From positions 6,923,001 through 6,987,000 of the forward strand of contig NZ_CP134053.1 of NCBI RefSeq assembly GCF_031583065.1: DNA of 64,000 nucleotides, in the 5' to 3' direction. Positions within the stretch are counted from its first letter, which is position 1. Each line of letters begins with the position of its first letter. Origin of the DNA: Streptomyces sp. CGMCC 4.7035. GTDB lineage: Bacteria; Actinomycetota; Actinomycetes; Streptomycetales; Streptomycetaceae. The notes under the pieces are model-generated. The model was not told the origin of the DNA. It searched no databases and saw only the letters and a list, made by a program, of their open reading frames with translations. The position numbers and the translations under genes were made by a program. This document shows, piece by piece, positions 1 through 8,563 of the stretch.

Positions 1-875
1 GCGCCTGGCCCCGCCGCCGCGGTCTGCGGCTTCGCCTCCCGCGCCGTACGGATGATCGTGTCGACCTCGCGCTCCAGCTGTGCCACCGCTTCCCGGGTCT
101 GCTCGGCGGCCGGGCCGTCGCCGAGCGAGGCCGCGTTCAACCGCAGCACGGTCAGCGGCGTGCGCAGGCGGTGGGACAGGTCGGCCGCCAGTTCCCGTTC
201 GTTCGCGAGGAGTTGGACGACCTGGTCGGCCATCGAGTTGAACGCGACCGCCGCCAGGCGCAGTTCGGTCGGCCCTTCCTCCGGTACGCGCGCCCCGAGC
301 TGTCCCTCCCCCAGTTCGTGCGCGCCCTCGACCAGGCGCTGCGCGGGCTGCACCATGCGCACACCGAGCCGGTCGGCGACCGCCACCGAGCCGATGACGA
401 GCGCGACGCCGACCGCGGCGAGCACCGCCCAGGCCGTGCCGACACCGTTTGTCACCTCGGACTCGGGCACGTACACCTCGACCACGGCGATCGCGCCCGA
501 GCTGAGCGCAGTGGGCTGGAGCAGCGTCGAACCGCCCGGGACCTCGGCGGTGGAGGCCCGGCCCAGTCTGCGTGTGGTCGCGATGTCCTTGTCGGCGGCG
601 CGTCGGCGACCGATGTCGACCGCCTTCGTGCCGTCGCCCGCCGGGATGTGCACGGCGATCCCGTCGTCCGGTCCCGCCGAGGCGACGACCCGCTCCAGCT
701 CGTCCCGTTCGGTGGTGATGGACAGGGCGGGCGCGATCGCGGCGGCCTCCCGCTCTGCGTTCGAAAAGGCCCGGTCGCGCGCCATCTCCTTGATGACGAG
801 CCCGAGTGGGACCGCGAAGGCGACCACGACCATCGTGGTCACCGCGACGCACACCTTGACCAGTGCCCACCTCAT
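1..875 (-). CDS. Sensor histidine kinase, C-terminus beyond the window
   Basis: Membrane sensor kinase of a two-component pair. The 291 visible residues show a membrane helix near residues 6-28, an extracytoplasmic region to about 145, a second helix, a HAMP-like linker, and the DHp box DLSHRLRTPL with phospho-acceptor His235. The ATPase domain lies beyond the left edge. The ATG overlaps the stop of the upstream response-regulator gene (ATGA), so the two are translationally coupled. The ligand is unknown. Kinase identity is secure from the H-box; the subfamily is not assigned. Confidence 0.93.
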   Translation of the reverse strand, partial: MRWALVKVCVAVTTMVVVAFAVPLGLVIKEMARDRAFSNAEREAAAIAPALSITTERDELERVVASAGPDDGIAVHIPAGDGTKAVDIGRRRAADKDIATTRRLGRASTAEVPGGSTLLQPTALSSGAIAVVEVYVPESEVTNGVGTAWAVLAAVGVALVIGSVAVADRLGVRMVQPAQRLVEGAHELGEGQLGARVPEEGPTELRLAAVAFNSMADQVVQLLANERELAADLSHRLRTPLTVLRLNAASLGDGPAAEQTREAVAQLEREVDTIIRTAREAKPQTAAAGPG

Positions 876-1576
876 GGCAGCGGCTCCGTCCTCGGTGGTT
901 CGAGCTTCACTCCGACGCCCCGCAGGGTGTGCAGATAGCGGGGCCTCGCCGCCGTCTCGCCCAGCTTCCGTCGCAGCCAGGAGAGATGGACGTCGATGGT
1001 CTGGTCGTCCCCGTACGACTGCTGCCACACCTCGGCGAGCAGTTCCCTGCGGGGGACGACGACGCCGGGGCGGCCGGCGAGGAAGGCGAGCAGGTCGAAC
1101 TCACGGCGGGTCAGTTCGAGCCGCACGCCGTCCAGTTCCGCGTGGCGGCGCAGGGGGTCGATGGCGAGGCCGCCGACGCGGAGGACCGACGGCGGTGCGG
1201 TGTCCGCGGCGGCCGCGCGGGAGCGGCGCAGCACCGCCGCGATCCGTGCCGACAGGTGCTCGACCGAGAACGGCTTGGTCAGATAGTCGTCCGCGCCCGC
1301 GTTGAGCAGGCGGACGATCTCCGTCTCGTCGTCGCGCGCGGTGGCGATGATCACCGGCACCTCGGTGATGCCGCGCAGCATCTTCAGCGCCTCCGACCCG
1401 TCCAGGTCGGGCAGCCCGAGGTCGAGGATCACGACATCGAACGAGAGATGGGCGACCTCGCGCAGCGCCTCAAGTGCGGTGCCGACGCTGCGCACCGTGT
1501 GCCCGGCCTCGGTCAGATGCCTGATGAGAGCCGAGCGTACGAACTGGTCGTCCTCCACGACGAGCACACTTGCCAT
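872..1576 (-). CDS. OmpR/PhoB-family response regulator
   Basis: DNA-binding response regulator of 234 residues. The receiver domain has acidic residues EDD at 8-10, phospho-acceptor Asp52 in LDLGLPD and the conserved Lys in LTKPF. A Trans_reg_C winged helix occupies roughly residues 130-225 (LTRREFDLL ... SYGDDQTIDVHLSWLRRKLG). The start chosen is the ATG giving MASVLVVEDD; the longer upstream reading lacks receiver homology. It is the first gene of the operon with the kinase. Phosphorylation by that kinase is inferred from the coupling. Targets are unknown. Confidence 0.95.
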   Translation of the reverse strand: MASVLVVEDDQFVRSALIRHLTEAGHTVRSVGTALEALREVAHLSFDVVILDLGLPDLDGSEALKMLRGITEVPVIIATARDDETEIVRLLNAGADDYLTKPFSVEHLSARIAAVLRRSRAAAADTAPPSVLRVGGLAIDPLRRHAELDGVRLELTRREFDLLAFLAGRPGVVVPRRELLAEVWQQSYGDDQTIDVHLSWLRRKLGETAARPRYLHTLRGVGVKLEPPRTEPLP

Positions 1577-1698
1577 GGGCGGCACCGTACGCCATGCGAG
1601 TGAGGCCGACCGGGGCCTGTGGACAACTCCGCGTACAGCAACGGGACAAACGGAACTGTGTGCGACTCCTGAGACACCCATGGGGCGTGTGAGGCAGT

Positions 1699-2253
1699 AT
1701 GGCCGGGATGCTCAGAGGACTCGTACACGTACTGGCATGGTCGCTCGCCACGGGCGCGGCGGTCACGCTGTCGTGGTGGGGTGTCCACACGGTGATGGCG
1801 GGGACCGCGTACGACCCGCCGCGCGCCCTGCCCATCTCGGCGGGCGGCGCGACGACGCAGGGGACCAAGCCGCTGACGTCGTCGACAGAGCGGCCGGAGC
1901 CGTCGAAGAGCCCGGACCACAAGTCCACGCGGAGCCCGGCACCGAGCCCCTCGAAGAAGACCGGCGCGAGCACGGCCCCCGAATCCTCCCCGGCCTCGCC
2001 CTCCTCCGCGTCGTCGCCCTCCTCTTCGTCCGGCCGGGTCAGGAGTTACGACACCGACGGCGGGCGGGTCGTCTTCGACCTCGGGAAGACGTCCGCGACC
2101 TTGGTGACCGCCACGCCGGGCCCTGGCTGGTCGATGCAGGTGTGGAAGACGGAGACGTGGATCCGCGTGGAGTTCAGTTCGGGCGCCGACCGGGTGTCGG
2201 TCTTCTGCGCCTGGCACGACGGCCCGCCCCATGTGGACATCGGGAACTACTAG
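1699..2253 (+). CDS. Secreted or membrane-anchored Ser/Pro-rich hypothetical protein
   Basis: 184 residues, no recognised family. An N-terminal hydrophobic segment (about residues 5-35) looks like an uncleaved signal anchor. A low-complexity linker rich in Ser, Pro, Lys and Thr covers residues 55-115, followed by a small C-terminal domain with alternating hydrophobic residues (VVFDLGKTSATLVTATPGPG, later VSVFCAWHDGPP), resembling a compact beta domain held outside the membrane. A second ATG nine bases downstream (MLRGLV) is an alternative start. It is divergent from the two-component operon across about 120 bp and could be one of its targets, which is inference only. Confidence 0.7.
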   Translation: MAGMLRGLVHVLAWSLATGAAVTLSWWGVHTVMAGTAYDPPRALPISAGGATTQGTKPLTSSTERPEPSKSPDHKSTRSPAPSPSKKTGASTAPESSPASPSSASSPSSSSGRVRSYDTDGGRVVFDLGKTSATLVTATPGPGWSMQVWKTETWIRVEFSSGADRVSVFCAWHDGPPHVDIGNY

Positions 2254-2299
2254 GCGAACCACCGGTCATGGGGCGGTAGGAGCCGTCGGCTGTTTCGGC

Positions 2300-3166
2300 T
2301 CAGCGGAACACCGAGGGCGGTGGTGCCGGTGACGCCACCGCCGCCGCGTCCGTGACCGCCGCCGCGCCGCCCGTGTAGTCCGCCAGCGCCTTGCCGTGCT
2401 CCACGCGCGCGGGGTGCGGGTCCGAGGCGGCGCGGCGGGTCAGTTCGGCGACCGGGAGCGGGTGACCGGAGGCGACCAGGACCGCGTTGCCGAAGCGCCT
2501 GCCACGCAGTACGGCCGGGTCGGCGACCAGCGCCAGTTCGGGGAAGACGGCCGCGGCGGTCGAGATCTGACCGCGCAGATGGGCCAGCGGCGGGCCGTCC
2601 GCGAGGTTGGCCGCGTACAGCCCTCCGTCCTTCAGCACCCGGCGGACGTCCGCGAGGAACTCGACCGATGTCAAATGCGCGGGAGTGCGCGCCCCACTGA
2701 ACACATCCGCGATAACCAGGTCCGCCCAGCCGTCCGGAACCTTCGCGAGACCCTCGCGGGCGTCCGTGGAGCGCACCCGGATGCGGGCGTTGGGATCCAA
2801 GGGCAACGCACGGCGGACGAGTTGGACGAGCGCCGCGTCGCGTTCGACGATCTGCTGGGTGGAGCGGGGGCGGGTGGCCGCGAGGTAGCGGGCGAGGGTG
2901 AACGCGCCGCCGCCGAGGTGCACGGCGTGCAGGGGCCGGCCGGGCGGGGCGGCCAGGTCGATGACGTGGCCGAGGCGCCGCTGGTACTCGAAGCTCAGAT
3001 ACGCCGGGTCGTCGAGGTCGACGTGCGACTGCGGGGCGCCGTCGATGAGGAGGGTCCAGGCGCGCGCCCGGTCCCGGTCGGGTATCAACTGGGCAAGCCC
3101 GCCGTCGACCGCCTCGACGACAGCCTCGGCGGCCTGCCCGCGCCGCGCATTCCGTGACCTGCCCAT
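2300..3166 (-). CDS. Spermidine synthase-like (PABS-type) protein
   Basis: 288 residues with a Rossmann methyltransferase fold of spermidine-synthase type. Visible are the N-terminal beta region (AWTLLIDGAPQSHVDLDDPAYLSFEYQRRLGHVI), a glycine loop HLGGGAFTLARYL, the acidic nucleotide-binding strand IVERDAALVQLVRR, and the strand DLVIADVFSGARTPAHL. In true spermidine synthases this last position is the catalytic D-x-D/S loop, here VFSG. Actinobacteria carry such proteins with unproven polyamine activity, so the substrate is not assigned. It stands alone, convergent with the upstream gene. Confidence 0.85.
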   Translation of the reverse strand: MGRSRNARRGQAAEAVVEAVDGGLAQLIPDRDRARAWTLLIDGAPQSHVDLDDPAYLSFEYQRRLGHVIDLAAPPGRPLHAVHLGGGAFTLARYLAATRPRSTQQIVERDAALVQLVRRALPLDPNARIRVRSTDAREGLAKVPDGWADLVIADVFSGARTPAHLTSVEFLADVRRVLKDGGLYAANLADGPPLAHLRGQISTAAAVFPELALVADPAVLRGRRFGNAVLVASGHPLPVAELTRRAASDPHPARVEHGKALADYTGGAAAVTDAAAVASPAPPPSVFR

Positions 3167-3248
3167 CCCGCCATTATCGGGGGGAACACAAAGGGCGGCC
3201 CATCGGCGGCCTCAGGGCGTCCGACCGGCTCGGAGAGTTACCGAACGC

Positions 3249-3698
3249 CTACCGACAGTTGTCCGCGGCCTCGATCAGCCGGGCCGCCTCCCCGAGCGCC
3301 TCTCGCAGCACCACCGGGTCCGTGGCCGGTTCCGCGTCGCCCGGAGGCAACAGCCAGCCGGTGCCCTCGACCGGGGGCCCCGGGGCGGCGAGGCCCATGC
3401 CGCGTCCGTCCGTCTGCGTACATGTGCTGCCCGGTACGTCCCACGCGTCCGCCGTGCCCGGCGGGACCAGGAAGCCGAGGGTGTCGCAGCCGTCGTCGTG
3501 AAGGACGGGCCCGACGCAGTCGCCCGCGCCGCGACGGAGGATGTCGACCGCCTCCAGTCCCTGCCGGGCCGGGACGGTCACGAGGTCGGGGGCCTGGAGC
3601 GGCGGCGCGCCGCATTCCGGGGTCGGCACATGACGCGCGGTCGACGACTGCGTACGGAACTCGGCGTTCTGCCTGGCGTGCATCCCGGCCTCCAACAT
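3249..3698 (-). CDS. Conserved Streptomyces hypothetical protein
   Basis: 149 residues. The start is fixed by a strong ribosome site (GAGGAGGGG four bases before the ATG), so the longer upstream reading is rejected. I see no catalytic motif. The core reads GPVLHDDGCDTLGFLVPPGTADAW followed by a run ending in GTGWLLPPGD. Its PGTAD...W...WLxPP pattern loosely resembles the protein at 12540-13169 (APGTA...W...WLVAPD), so both may belong to the Streptomyces family often labelled bifunctional DNA primase/polymerase-like. It is divergent from the XRE regulator at 3985, sharing a 286-bp intergenic region. Function unknown. Confidence 0.75.
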   Translation of the reverse strand: MLEAGMHARQNAEFRTQSSTARHVPTPECGAPPLQAPDLVTVPARQGLEAVDILRRGAGDCVGPVLHDDGCDTLGFLVPPGTADAWDVPGSTCTQTDGRGMGLAAPGPPVEGTGWLLPPGDAEPATDPVVLREALGEAARLIEAADNCR

Positions 3699-3984
3699 GG
3701 AACCCCTCCTCGACGAATGAGTTGGGTCGGGAGTTCGGGGGGCTCCCGGTCCGCGGGGTTCAACGCGCGAGAGCGTCAACGGCTACGGCGCAACACTGCC
3801 GCAAAGGATGGCAGTTCATGGCAGATCACGCATGAGATATCCGGTTTGTAGCCAAACCTCGCATGGCAACAGCCGTGGGGCAGGTACGTTCTTGCACCGC
3901 CGGACACAGGGAACCAACTGGCACCACGCGGACAAGTCACCCTGAACCGGCATGGTTCGACGGTTCGTAAGAGAGGGCCCGGCC

Positions 3985-5532
3985 ATGAGCTCGTCCCAGT
4001 CCCCCCGGCCACCGCGGCCGAACGTCGCCTTCCGGCGCCTGCGCGGACAGCGCTCGCCGGGCGAGTTCGCCGCGGCCGTACGGCGCGCCGCACGCGAGAT
4101 CGGCGAGCGGGTCAGCTGTGACGCGCGGTACATCGGGCGCGTCGAGGCGGGCGAGATCCGGTGCCCCAACTACGCGTACGAACGGGTGTTCCTGCACATG
4201 TTCCCCGGTCGCACGCTCGCGGACCTGGGCTTCGCGCCCCGCTCCGCGGTACGCGGCCGAGGGGCGCGAGCCGCCGACGAGGCGCCTCCCCCACACACCG
4301 GCAGCCGCCCGTACGCCCCCGGTGAGACGTGGGAGGCGCACGAGACGTATGGCACCCCGGACACGCCTCACAAGCCTCACACGCCAGATACCTCGGACAC
4401 CGACACCTCAGACACCTCAGACACCGACACCTCAAACACCCCGGAAACCTACGAGACGCACGAGTCGTACGGCACGCACGCGTACGACGAACAGAACCAC
4501 GAGGAGAGCGACGTGCAGCGTCGCGCATTCATGACCGGCGGCACCGTCACCGTGGCGGCCGCCTCCCTGGGCCCCTTCGGGCTCACCTTCGGCGACCCGG
4601 CAGCGGCCGCCGAACGCCCCGTCCACCGCGCGGGTTCGTCCGAGGTGGGCGCGCTCGAAGAGGCCGTACGCAGGATCCGCCTGCTCGACGACCGGCACGG
4701 CGCGGACGGCCTCTACCGGCGCGCCTCGGCCCCCCTGCGCACTGCGTACGCACTGCTCGACGCGGGCACGACCCGGCAGGTGGTCGCGGACCGGCTGTAC
4801 GCGGGCGCGGGCGAACTGGCCATCTCGGTGGGATGGTTGGCGCACGACTCGGGCCGCTTCGACGACGCCCGCTCGCACTACGCGGAGGCGCTGGCGACGG
4901 CCCGGATGTGCGGGGACCCGGCCCTGGAGGCGCACGCGTTCTGCAACACGGCGTTCCTCGCGCGCGACGCCGGCCGGCCGCGCGAGGCCGTACGGGCTGC
5001 ACAGGCGGCCCAGCGCGCCGCGCGCCCGCTCGGCTCGCACCGCCTGATGTCGCTGCTGGCCCTACGAGAGGCAGGCGGCTGGGCGGGGCTCGCGGACCGG
5101 GCGGGTTGCGAGCAGGCACTGGCCCGGGCCCAGGCCCTGTTCGAGCGGGGACCGTCGGAGGCGGACCCCGAGTGGATGACCTTCTACGGAGAGGCCGAAC
5201 TGGAGGGCCTGGAGGCGCAGTGCTGGTCGACGCTGGGCGACTGGCCGCGCGCGGCCCGCCACGCCCGGCGCGCCGCGCAGCTCCAGGACCCGCACTTCAC
5301 CCGGAACATCGCCCTGTACACGGCGGAACTGGCGGACGACCTGGCGCGCGGCGGCCGCCCCGACGAGGCGGCCCTGGCCGGCCTGCGCGTCCTGGACCTG
5401 CTGGACGAGGTCCAGTCGTCCAGAATCCAGACGATGCTGGCAGGCACGGCGAGGCTGCTGCTGCCGCACAGGCGGGCGTCGGGGGTGTCGGCGTTCCTGG
5501 ACCGCCACGCGTCGCTACCGCGTAGTGCTTGA
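3985..5532 (+). CDS. XRE-type regulator with TPR-like C-terminal half and internal twin-arginine-like segment
   Basis: 515 residues from the ATG that follows GAGAGGG. Residues 15-80 form a divergent helix-turn-helix (VAFRRLRGQRSPGEFAAAVR ... RYIGRVEAGEIRCP). Residues about 95-175 are a Pro/Thr/Asp-rich linker with a (T/S)DTSDT repeat. Residues around 177-200 read VQRRAFMTGGTVTVAAASLG, a Tat-signal-like RR plus hydrophobic stretch in mid-protein. The rest is alpha-helical repeats typical of Streptomyces regulators (YAEALATARMCGDPALEAHA, TPR-like). Likely a soluble pleiotropic regulator; ligand and targets unknown. It is divergent from the small gene at 3249-3698, a probable target. Confidence 0.85.
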   Translation: MSSSQSPRPPRPNVAFRRLRGQRSPGEFAAAVRRAAREIGERVSCDARYIGRVEAGEIRCPNYAYERVFLHMFPGRTLADLGFAPRSAVRGRGARAADEAPPPHTGSRPYAPGETWEAHETYGTPDTPHKPHTPDTSDTDTSDTSDTDTSNTPETYETHESYGTHAYDEQNHEESDVQRRAFMTGGTVTVAAASLGPFGLTFGDPAAAAERPVHRAGSSEVGALEEAVRRIRLLDDRHGADGLYRRASAPLRTAYALLDAGTTRQVVADRLYAGAGELAISVGWLAHDSGRFDDARSHYAEALATARMCGDPALEAHAFCNTAFLARDAGRPREAVRAAQAAQRAARPLGSHRLMSLLALREAGGWAGLADRAGCEQALARAQALFERGPSEADPEWMTFYGEAELEGLEAQCWSTLGDWPRAARHARRAAQLQDPHFTRNIALYTAELADDLARGGRPDEAALAGLRVLDLLDEVQSSRIQTMLAGTARLLLPHRRASGVSAFLDRHASLPRSA

Positions 5533-5587
5533 CCGCTCAAGGGTGGCGTTGCCCGGGGGTGGGTCGCGCGGCCCGGCGCTTACGGGG

Positions 5588-5682
5588 TGCCTCCCCCGAG
5601 CTCTTCGAGCAGGGGGACCCCCAGCGCCCACCCGTGCCGCCCTGGGGGTCCCCCCAGGCCCTTAAAGGCACTGGGGGAGGCA
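5588..5682. repeat. GC-rich palindromic intergenic element
   Basis: The outer arms TGCCTCCCCC and GGGGGAGGCA bound the 95-bp element, with nested arms (AGGGGGACCCCC, CTGGGGGTCCCCCCAG) inside. Such palindromes are common between Streptomyces genes. It lies between convergent stops (5532 and 5697) and probably acts as a bidirectional terminator. Confidence 0.65.
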
Positions 5683-5696
5683 ACGACTGCCCGCAG

Positions 5697-6293
5697 CTAC
5701 GGCGCCAGGTGCCCCAGGTCGTTCCACGACTCGATCGCCGGCTCCCCGTAGGCCCACCCAAGCACCGAAAGAGACGTCGGGTTGAGACGAATACGTGCGG
5801 CGAACTCCAGCGGCAGCCCCAACCACCGCGCCCCGATGGACCGCAGAATGTGCCCGTGCGCGAACACCAGCACATCCCGCTCCGCCGCCCGCGCCCACGC
5901 GACGACCTCGTCCGCGCGCGCGGAGACCTCCGCCAGGCTCTCCCCCTCGGGGACGCCGTCGCGCCAGATGAGCCAGCCCGGCCGGACCGCCTGGATCTCG
6001 GCCGGGGTCATCCCCTCGTACGCCCCGTAGTCCCACTCCATCAACGTGTCCCAGGTGCTCGCCCGCTCACCGAACCCGGCGAGTTCGCACGTCTCACGCG
6101 CGCGTGAGAGCGGGCTCGTACGCACCTCGACGTCCGGCAGCCCCTCGAACGGCGCCCGGTGCAGCCGCTCCCCCAGGAGCTTGGCACCCCGCCGCCCCTC
6201 CTCCAGGAGCGGCACGTCGGTCCTGCCGGTGTGCTTGCCGGACAGCGACCATTCCGTCTGTCCGTGCCGGGCCAGCAGGATGCGCGGTGCCAT
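5697..6293 (-). CDS. Histidine phosphatase family protein (phosphoglycerate mutase-like)
   Basis: 198 residues of the branch-1 histidine phosphatase superfamily. The catalytic phosphohistidine motif [10 protein letters not shown] is at residues 7-16, a second arginine lies in [10 protein letters not shown], the acid in EWDYGAYEG, and the second histidine in [12 protein letters not shown]. The length fits single-domain phosphatases such as CobC/GpmB relatives. The substrate cannot be told from sequence. The gene is monocistronic between a palindromic element and the divergent PAP2 gene. Confidence 0.93.
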   Translation of the reverse strand: MAPRILLARHGQTEWSLSGKHTGRTDVPLLEEGRRGAKLLGERLHRAPFEGLPDVEVRTSPLSRARETCELAGFGERASTWDTLMEWDYGAYEGMTPAEIQAVRPGWLIWRDGVPEGESLAEVSARADEVVAWARAAERDVLVFAHGHILRSIGARWLGLPLEFAARIRLNPTSLSVLGWAYGEPAIESWNDLGHLAP

Positions 6294-6480
6294 GAGGGGC
6301 CTTTCCGGGAGAAATCAGCAAGGAAGTCACTCCATCATCGCGCACGCCCTCCGCGGGCAACCCAGAGGGCGACCCCTGCGTCTTTGAGGGCCGGGGGCGC
6401 CCCACGGAAGCGGGCGCATACACCGTAAAGTGACACGACCGGGCCACGGGGCCGCTGAGCGAAGGGGGAGGGCGAATCGG

Positions 6481-7434
6481 ATGCCGCAGGCCGAGAAACC
6501 AGGCACCGGGGTGAGCCCGCTGACCCGGCTGCGGTGGTGGACCGAGCTGCCGTTGATCCTGCTGGTGTACGTCTCGTACTCCGCGGGCCGGCTCCTCGCC
6601 CGGGGCGACGTCTCCAGCGCCGTCGACCACGGCCTGGCGATCCTGCGCCTGGAGAAGGCGCTGCACATCAACGCCGAGCACCCGCTGAACCGTCTCTTCA
6701 CCCGCGAGGCATGGCTCGGCATACCGGCCGACTTCTGGTACGCGTCGCTGCACTACCTGGTGACGCCGGCGCTCCTCGTGTGGCTCTTCAAACGCCGCGC
6801 GGCCCACTACCGGGCGGCCCGCACCTGGCTGATGACGTCCACGTTCATCGGCCTGATCGGCTTCACCCTGCTGCCGACCTGCCCGCCCCGCCTGCTCTCC
6901 GCGGGCCACGGCTTCGTCGACACCATGGCCCAGTACAGCTCGTACGGCTGGTGGGGCGGCGAGGCGAGCGCGCCGCGGGGTCTGGGCGGTATGACGAACC
7001 AGTACGCGGCGATGCCGAGCCTGCACGTCGGCTGGGCGCTGTGGTGCGGAGTGATGCTGTGGCTGTACGGCGGCGCGCGCTGGACCAAGGCCGCGGGTGT
7101 CGCGTATGCGCTGCTGACCGCCGTCGTCGTGATGGGCACCGCGAACCACTACCTCCTGGACGCGGTCGCGGGCGCCGTCGTCATGGGCGTCGGCTTCCTG
7201 CTGGCCCGGCCGGTGATGCGGGCGGCGGACGCGGTCAGGGCCCGGCTGGGCGTGCGGTCGGCGGCCGTCCCGGAGACCTCGGGGACCGCAGGTTCCCCAA
7301 TTGTCAGTGGCGGGTGCCAGACTTCGACGGGTGAGCGAATTCCCCGACAGCGCAACTCCCGCCGCGGGCAGGGAGTCGAGCCGGGTGCCTCTCCCGCGGA
7401 CGCGGGGGACGGCGCTGCGGCAGCGGCTCGCTGA
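6481..7434 (+). CDS. PAP2-superfamily membrane phosphatase
   Basis: 317 residues with about six membrane segments. The start ATG follows GGGGGAGGG. PAP2 motifs are visible: the region around PTCPPRLL in the first motif, PSLHVGWAL with the catalytic His, and GTANHYLLDAVAGAVV with the second His and Asp. The family dephosphorylates lipid phosphates such as phosphatidate or undecaprenyl/inositol lipids at the outer membrane face. The C-terminal about 30 residues overlap the start of the next gene by roughly 100 bp and are probably unstructured. Confidence 0.9.
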   Translation: MPQAEKPGTGVSPLTRLRWWTELPLILLVYVSYSAGRLLARGDVSSAVDHGLAILRLEKALHINAEHPLNRLFTREAWLGIPADFWYASLHYLVTPALLVWLFKRRAAHYRAARTWLMTSTFIGLIGFTLLPTCPPRLLSAGHGFVDTMAQYSSYGWWGGEASAPRGLGGMTNQYAAMPSLHVGWALWCGVMLWLYGGARWTKAAGVAYALLTAVVVMGTANHYLLDAVAGAVVMGVGFLLARPVMRAADAVRARLGVRSAAVPETSGTAGSPIVSGGCQTSTGERIPRQRNSRRGQGVEPGASPADAGDGAAAAAR

Positions 7435-8563
7435 GCTGCGCGGCCCGTCCGTACCGCCCAAGGCGCTCGACGCGCGCGCTCTCGCCGCGCTCGCCGCGAA
7501 CCCGGGGTGCCGACGGCGCGCGCTCCTGGACGGCGCGGGGGTGAACAAGGCGGCGCTGGCCGACGCGCTGGGCGCGCCGTCGGCGTTCGGACAGTCGCAG
7601 TTCGCCTTCATGCGGGGCAACGCGTTCGAGGCGCGGGTCAAGGCGGACGGCGGCGCGGAGCTGCTGCGGCTGGTGCACCAGAAGCTGGACCCGACCGCCG
7701 AGGCTCCCGAAGAACCCCTCGTTCCCGACCTCACCGCCGTCGGCCCTCAGGGGCGTGCCACGCGTACGGAGCTGGCGTTGCGCGAGGCGGGCGAGGCGCG
7801 CACCTGGGCGCTGCTCGACCACCCCATGCTCGCCCTCGACGTCGCGGGCTCCCCCGCGTTCCTGGAGCCGGACGCGGTGGTGGTGCACCCGGACGGCAGC
7901 TGGACGGTCGTGGAGATCAAGTCCTTCCCGATGCTGGACGGCTCGGCGGACCCGGCGAAGGTGGGGGCGGCCGCGCGGCAGGCCGCGGTGTACGTGCTGG
8001 CGCTGGAGGAGGTCGCCGCCCGCCTCTCCCAGGACAGCGCCCCCGCGCCCCTCAGCGCGGAGCCGGAGGGGCGCGGCGCAAAGAATCACGTGCGCCACCG
8101 GATCCTGTTGGTGTGCCCCAAGGACTTCTCCAACCTGCCGGCCGCGTCCCCCGTCGACATCCGCAAGCAGCGCGCGGTCACCCGGCGCCAGCTGGCGCGT
8201 CTCACCCGTATCGAGGAGATCGCGGACACCCTCCCCGAGGGCACGTGCTTCGCGCCCGACCTCCCCCAGCAGGAGCTGACGGCCGCCGTCGAGTCGGTCC
8301 CGGCGACCTATGCGCCCGAGTGCCTCGCCGCCTGTGAACTGGCCTTCCACTGCCGCGACCGCTCCCGCGCGCAGGGCGCGGTGACATCCCTGGGGCGGTC
8401 GCTGCGGGCCGAGCTGGGCGGCCTGACGACGGTGGACGACGTTCTGGCGGCCGCCCACGGCACGACCGGGGACCCGGACGACCCCGCGGTGGCGGCACTC
8501 CGCAGGGCGGCCGAGCTGCGGGCGGAGGCACTCGCCTGCCGGGAGGACGCCGTATGTCGCTGA
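7331..8563 (+). CDS. PD-(D/E)XK (RecB/Cas4-like) nuclease with Fe-S cysteine pattern
   Basis: 410 residues from a GTG (VSEFPDS); another in-frame GTG at 7385 is possible. The nuclease core has Asp181 (LEPDAVVVHP) and Glu195-Ile-Lys197 (WTVVEIKSFP), followed by AARQAAVYVLAL, matching the motif II-III-IV helix of RecB-type nucleases. One Cys upstream (C60) plus C331-X3-C335-X5-C341 downstream resembles the 4Fe-4S arrangement of Cas4, AddB and Dna2. First gene of a three-gene operon with a 10-bp overlap to the next gene. Probably a DNA nuclease acting with the SF1 helicase encoded at the operon end. Confidence 0.85.
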   Translation: MSEFPDSATPAAGRESSRVPLPRTRGTALRQRLAELRGPSVPPKALDARALAALAANPGCRRRALLDGAGVNKAALADALGAPSAFGQSQFAFMRGNAFEARVKADGGAELLRLVHQKLDPTAEAPEEPLVPDLTAVGPQGRATRTELALREAGEARTWALLDHPMLALDVAGSPAFLEPDAVVVHPDGSWTVVEIKSFPMLDGSADPAKVGAAARQAAVYVLALEEVAARLSQDSAPAPLSAEPEGRGAKNHVRHRILLVCPKDFSNLPAASPVDIRKQRAVTRRQLARLTRIEEIADTLPEGTCFAPDLPQQELTAAVESVPATYAPECLAACELAFHCRDRSRAQGAVTSLGRSLRAELGGLTTVDDVLAAAHGTTGDPDDPAVAALRRAAELRAEALACREDAVCR

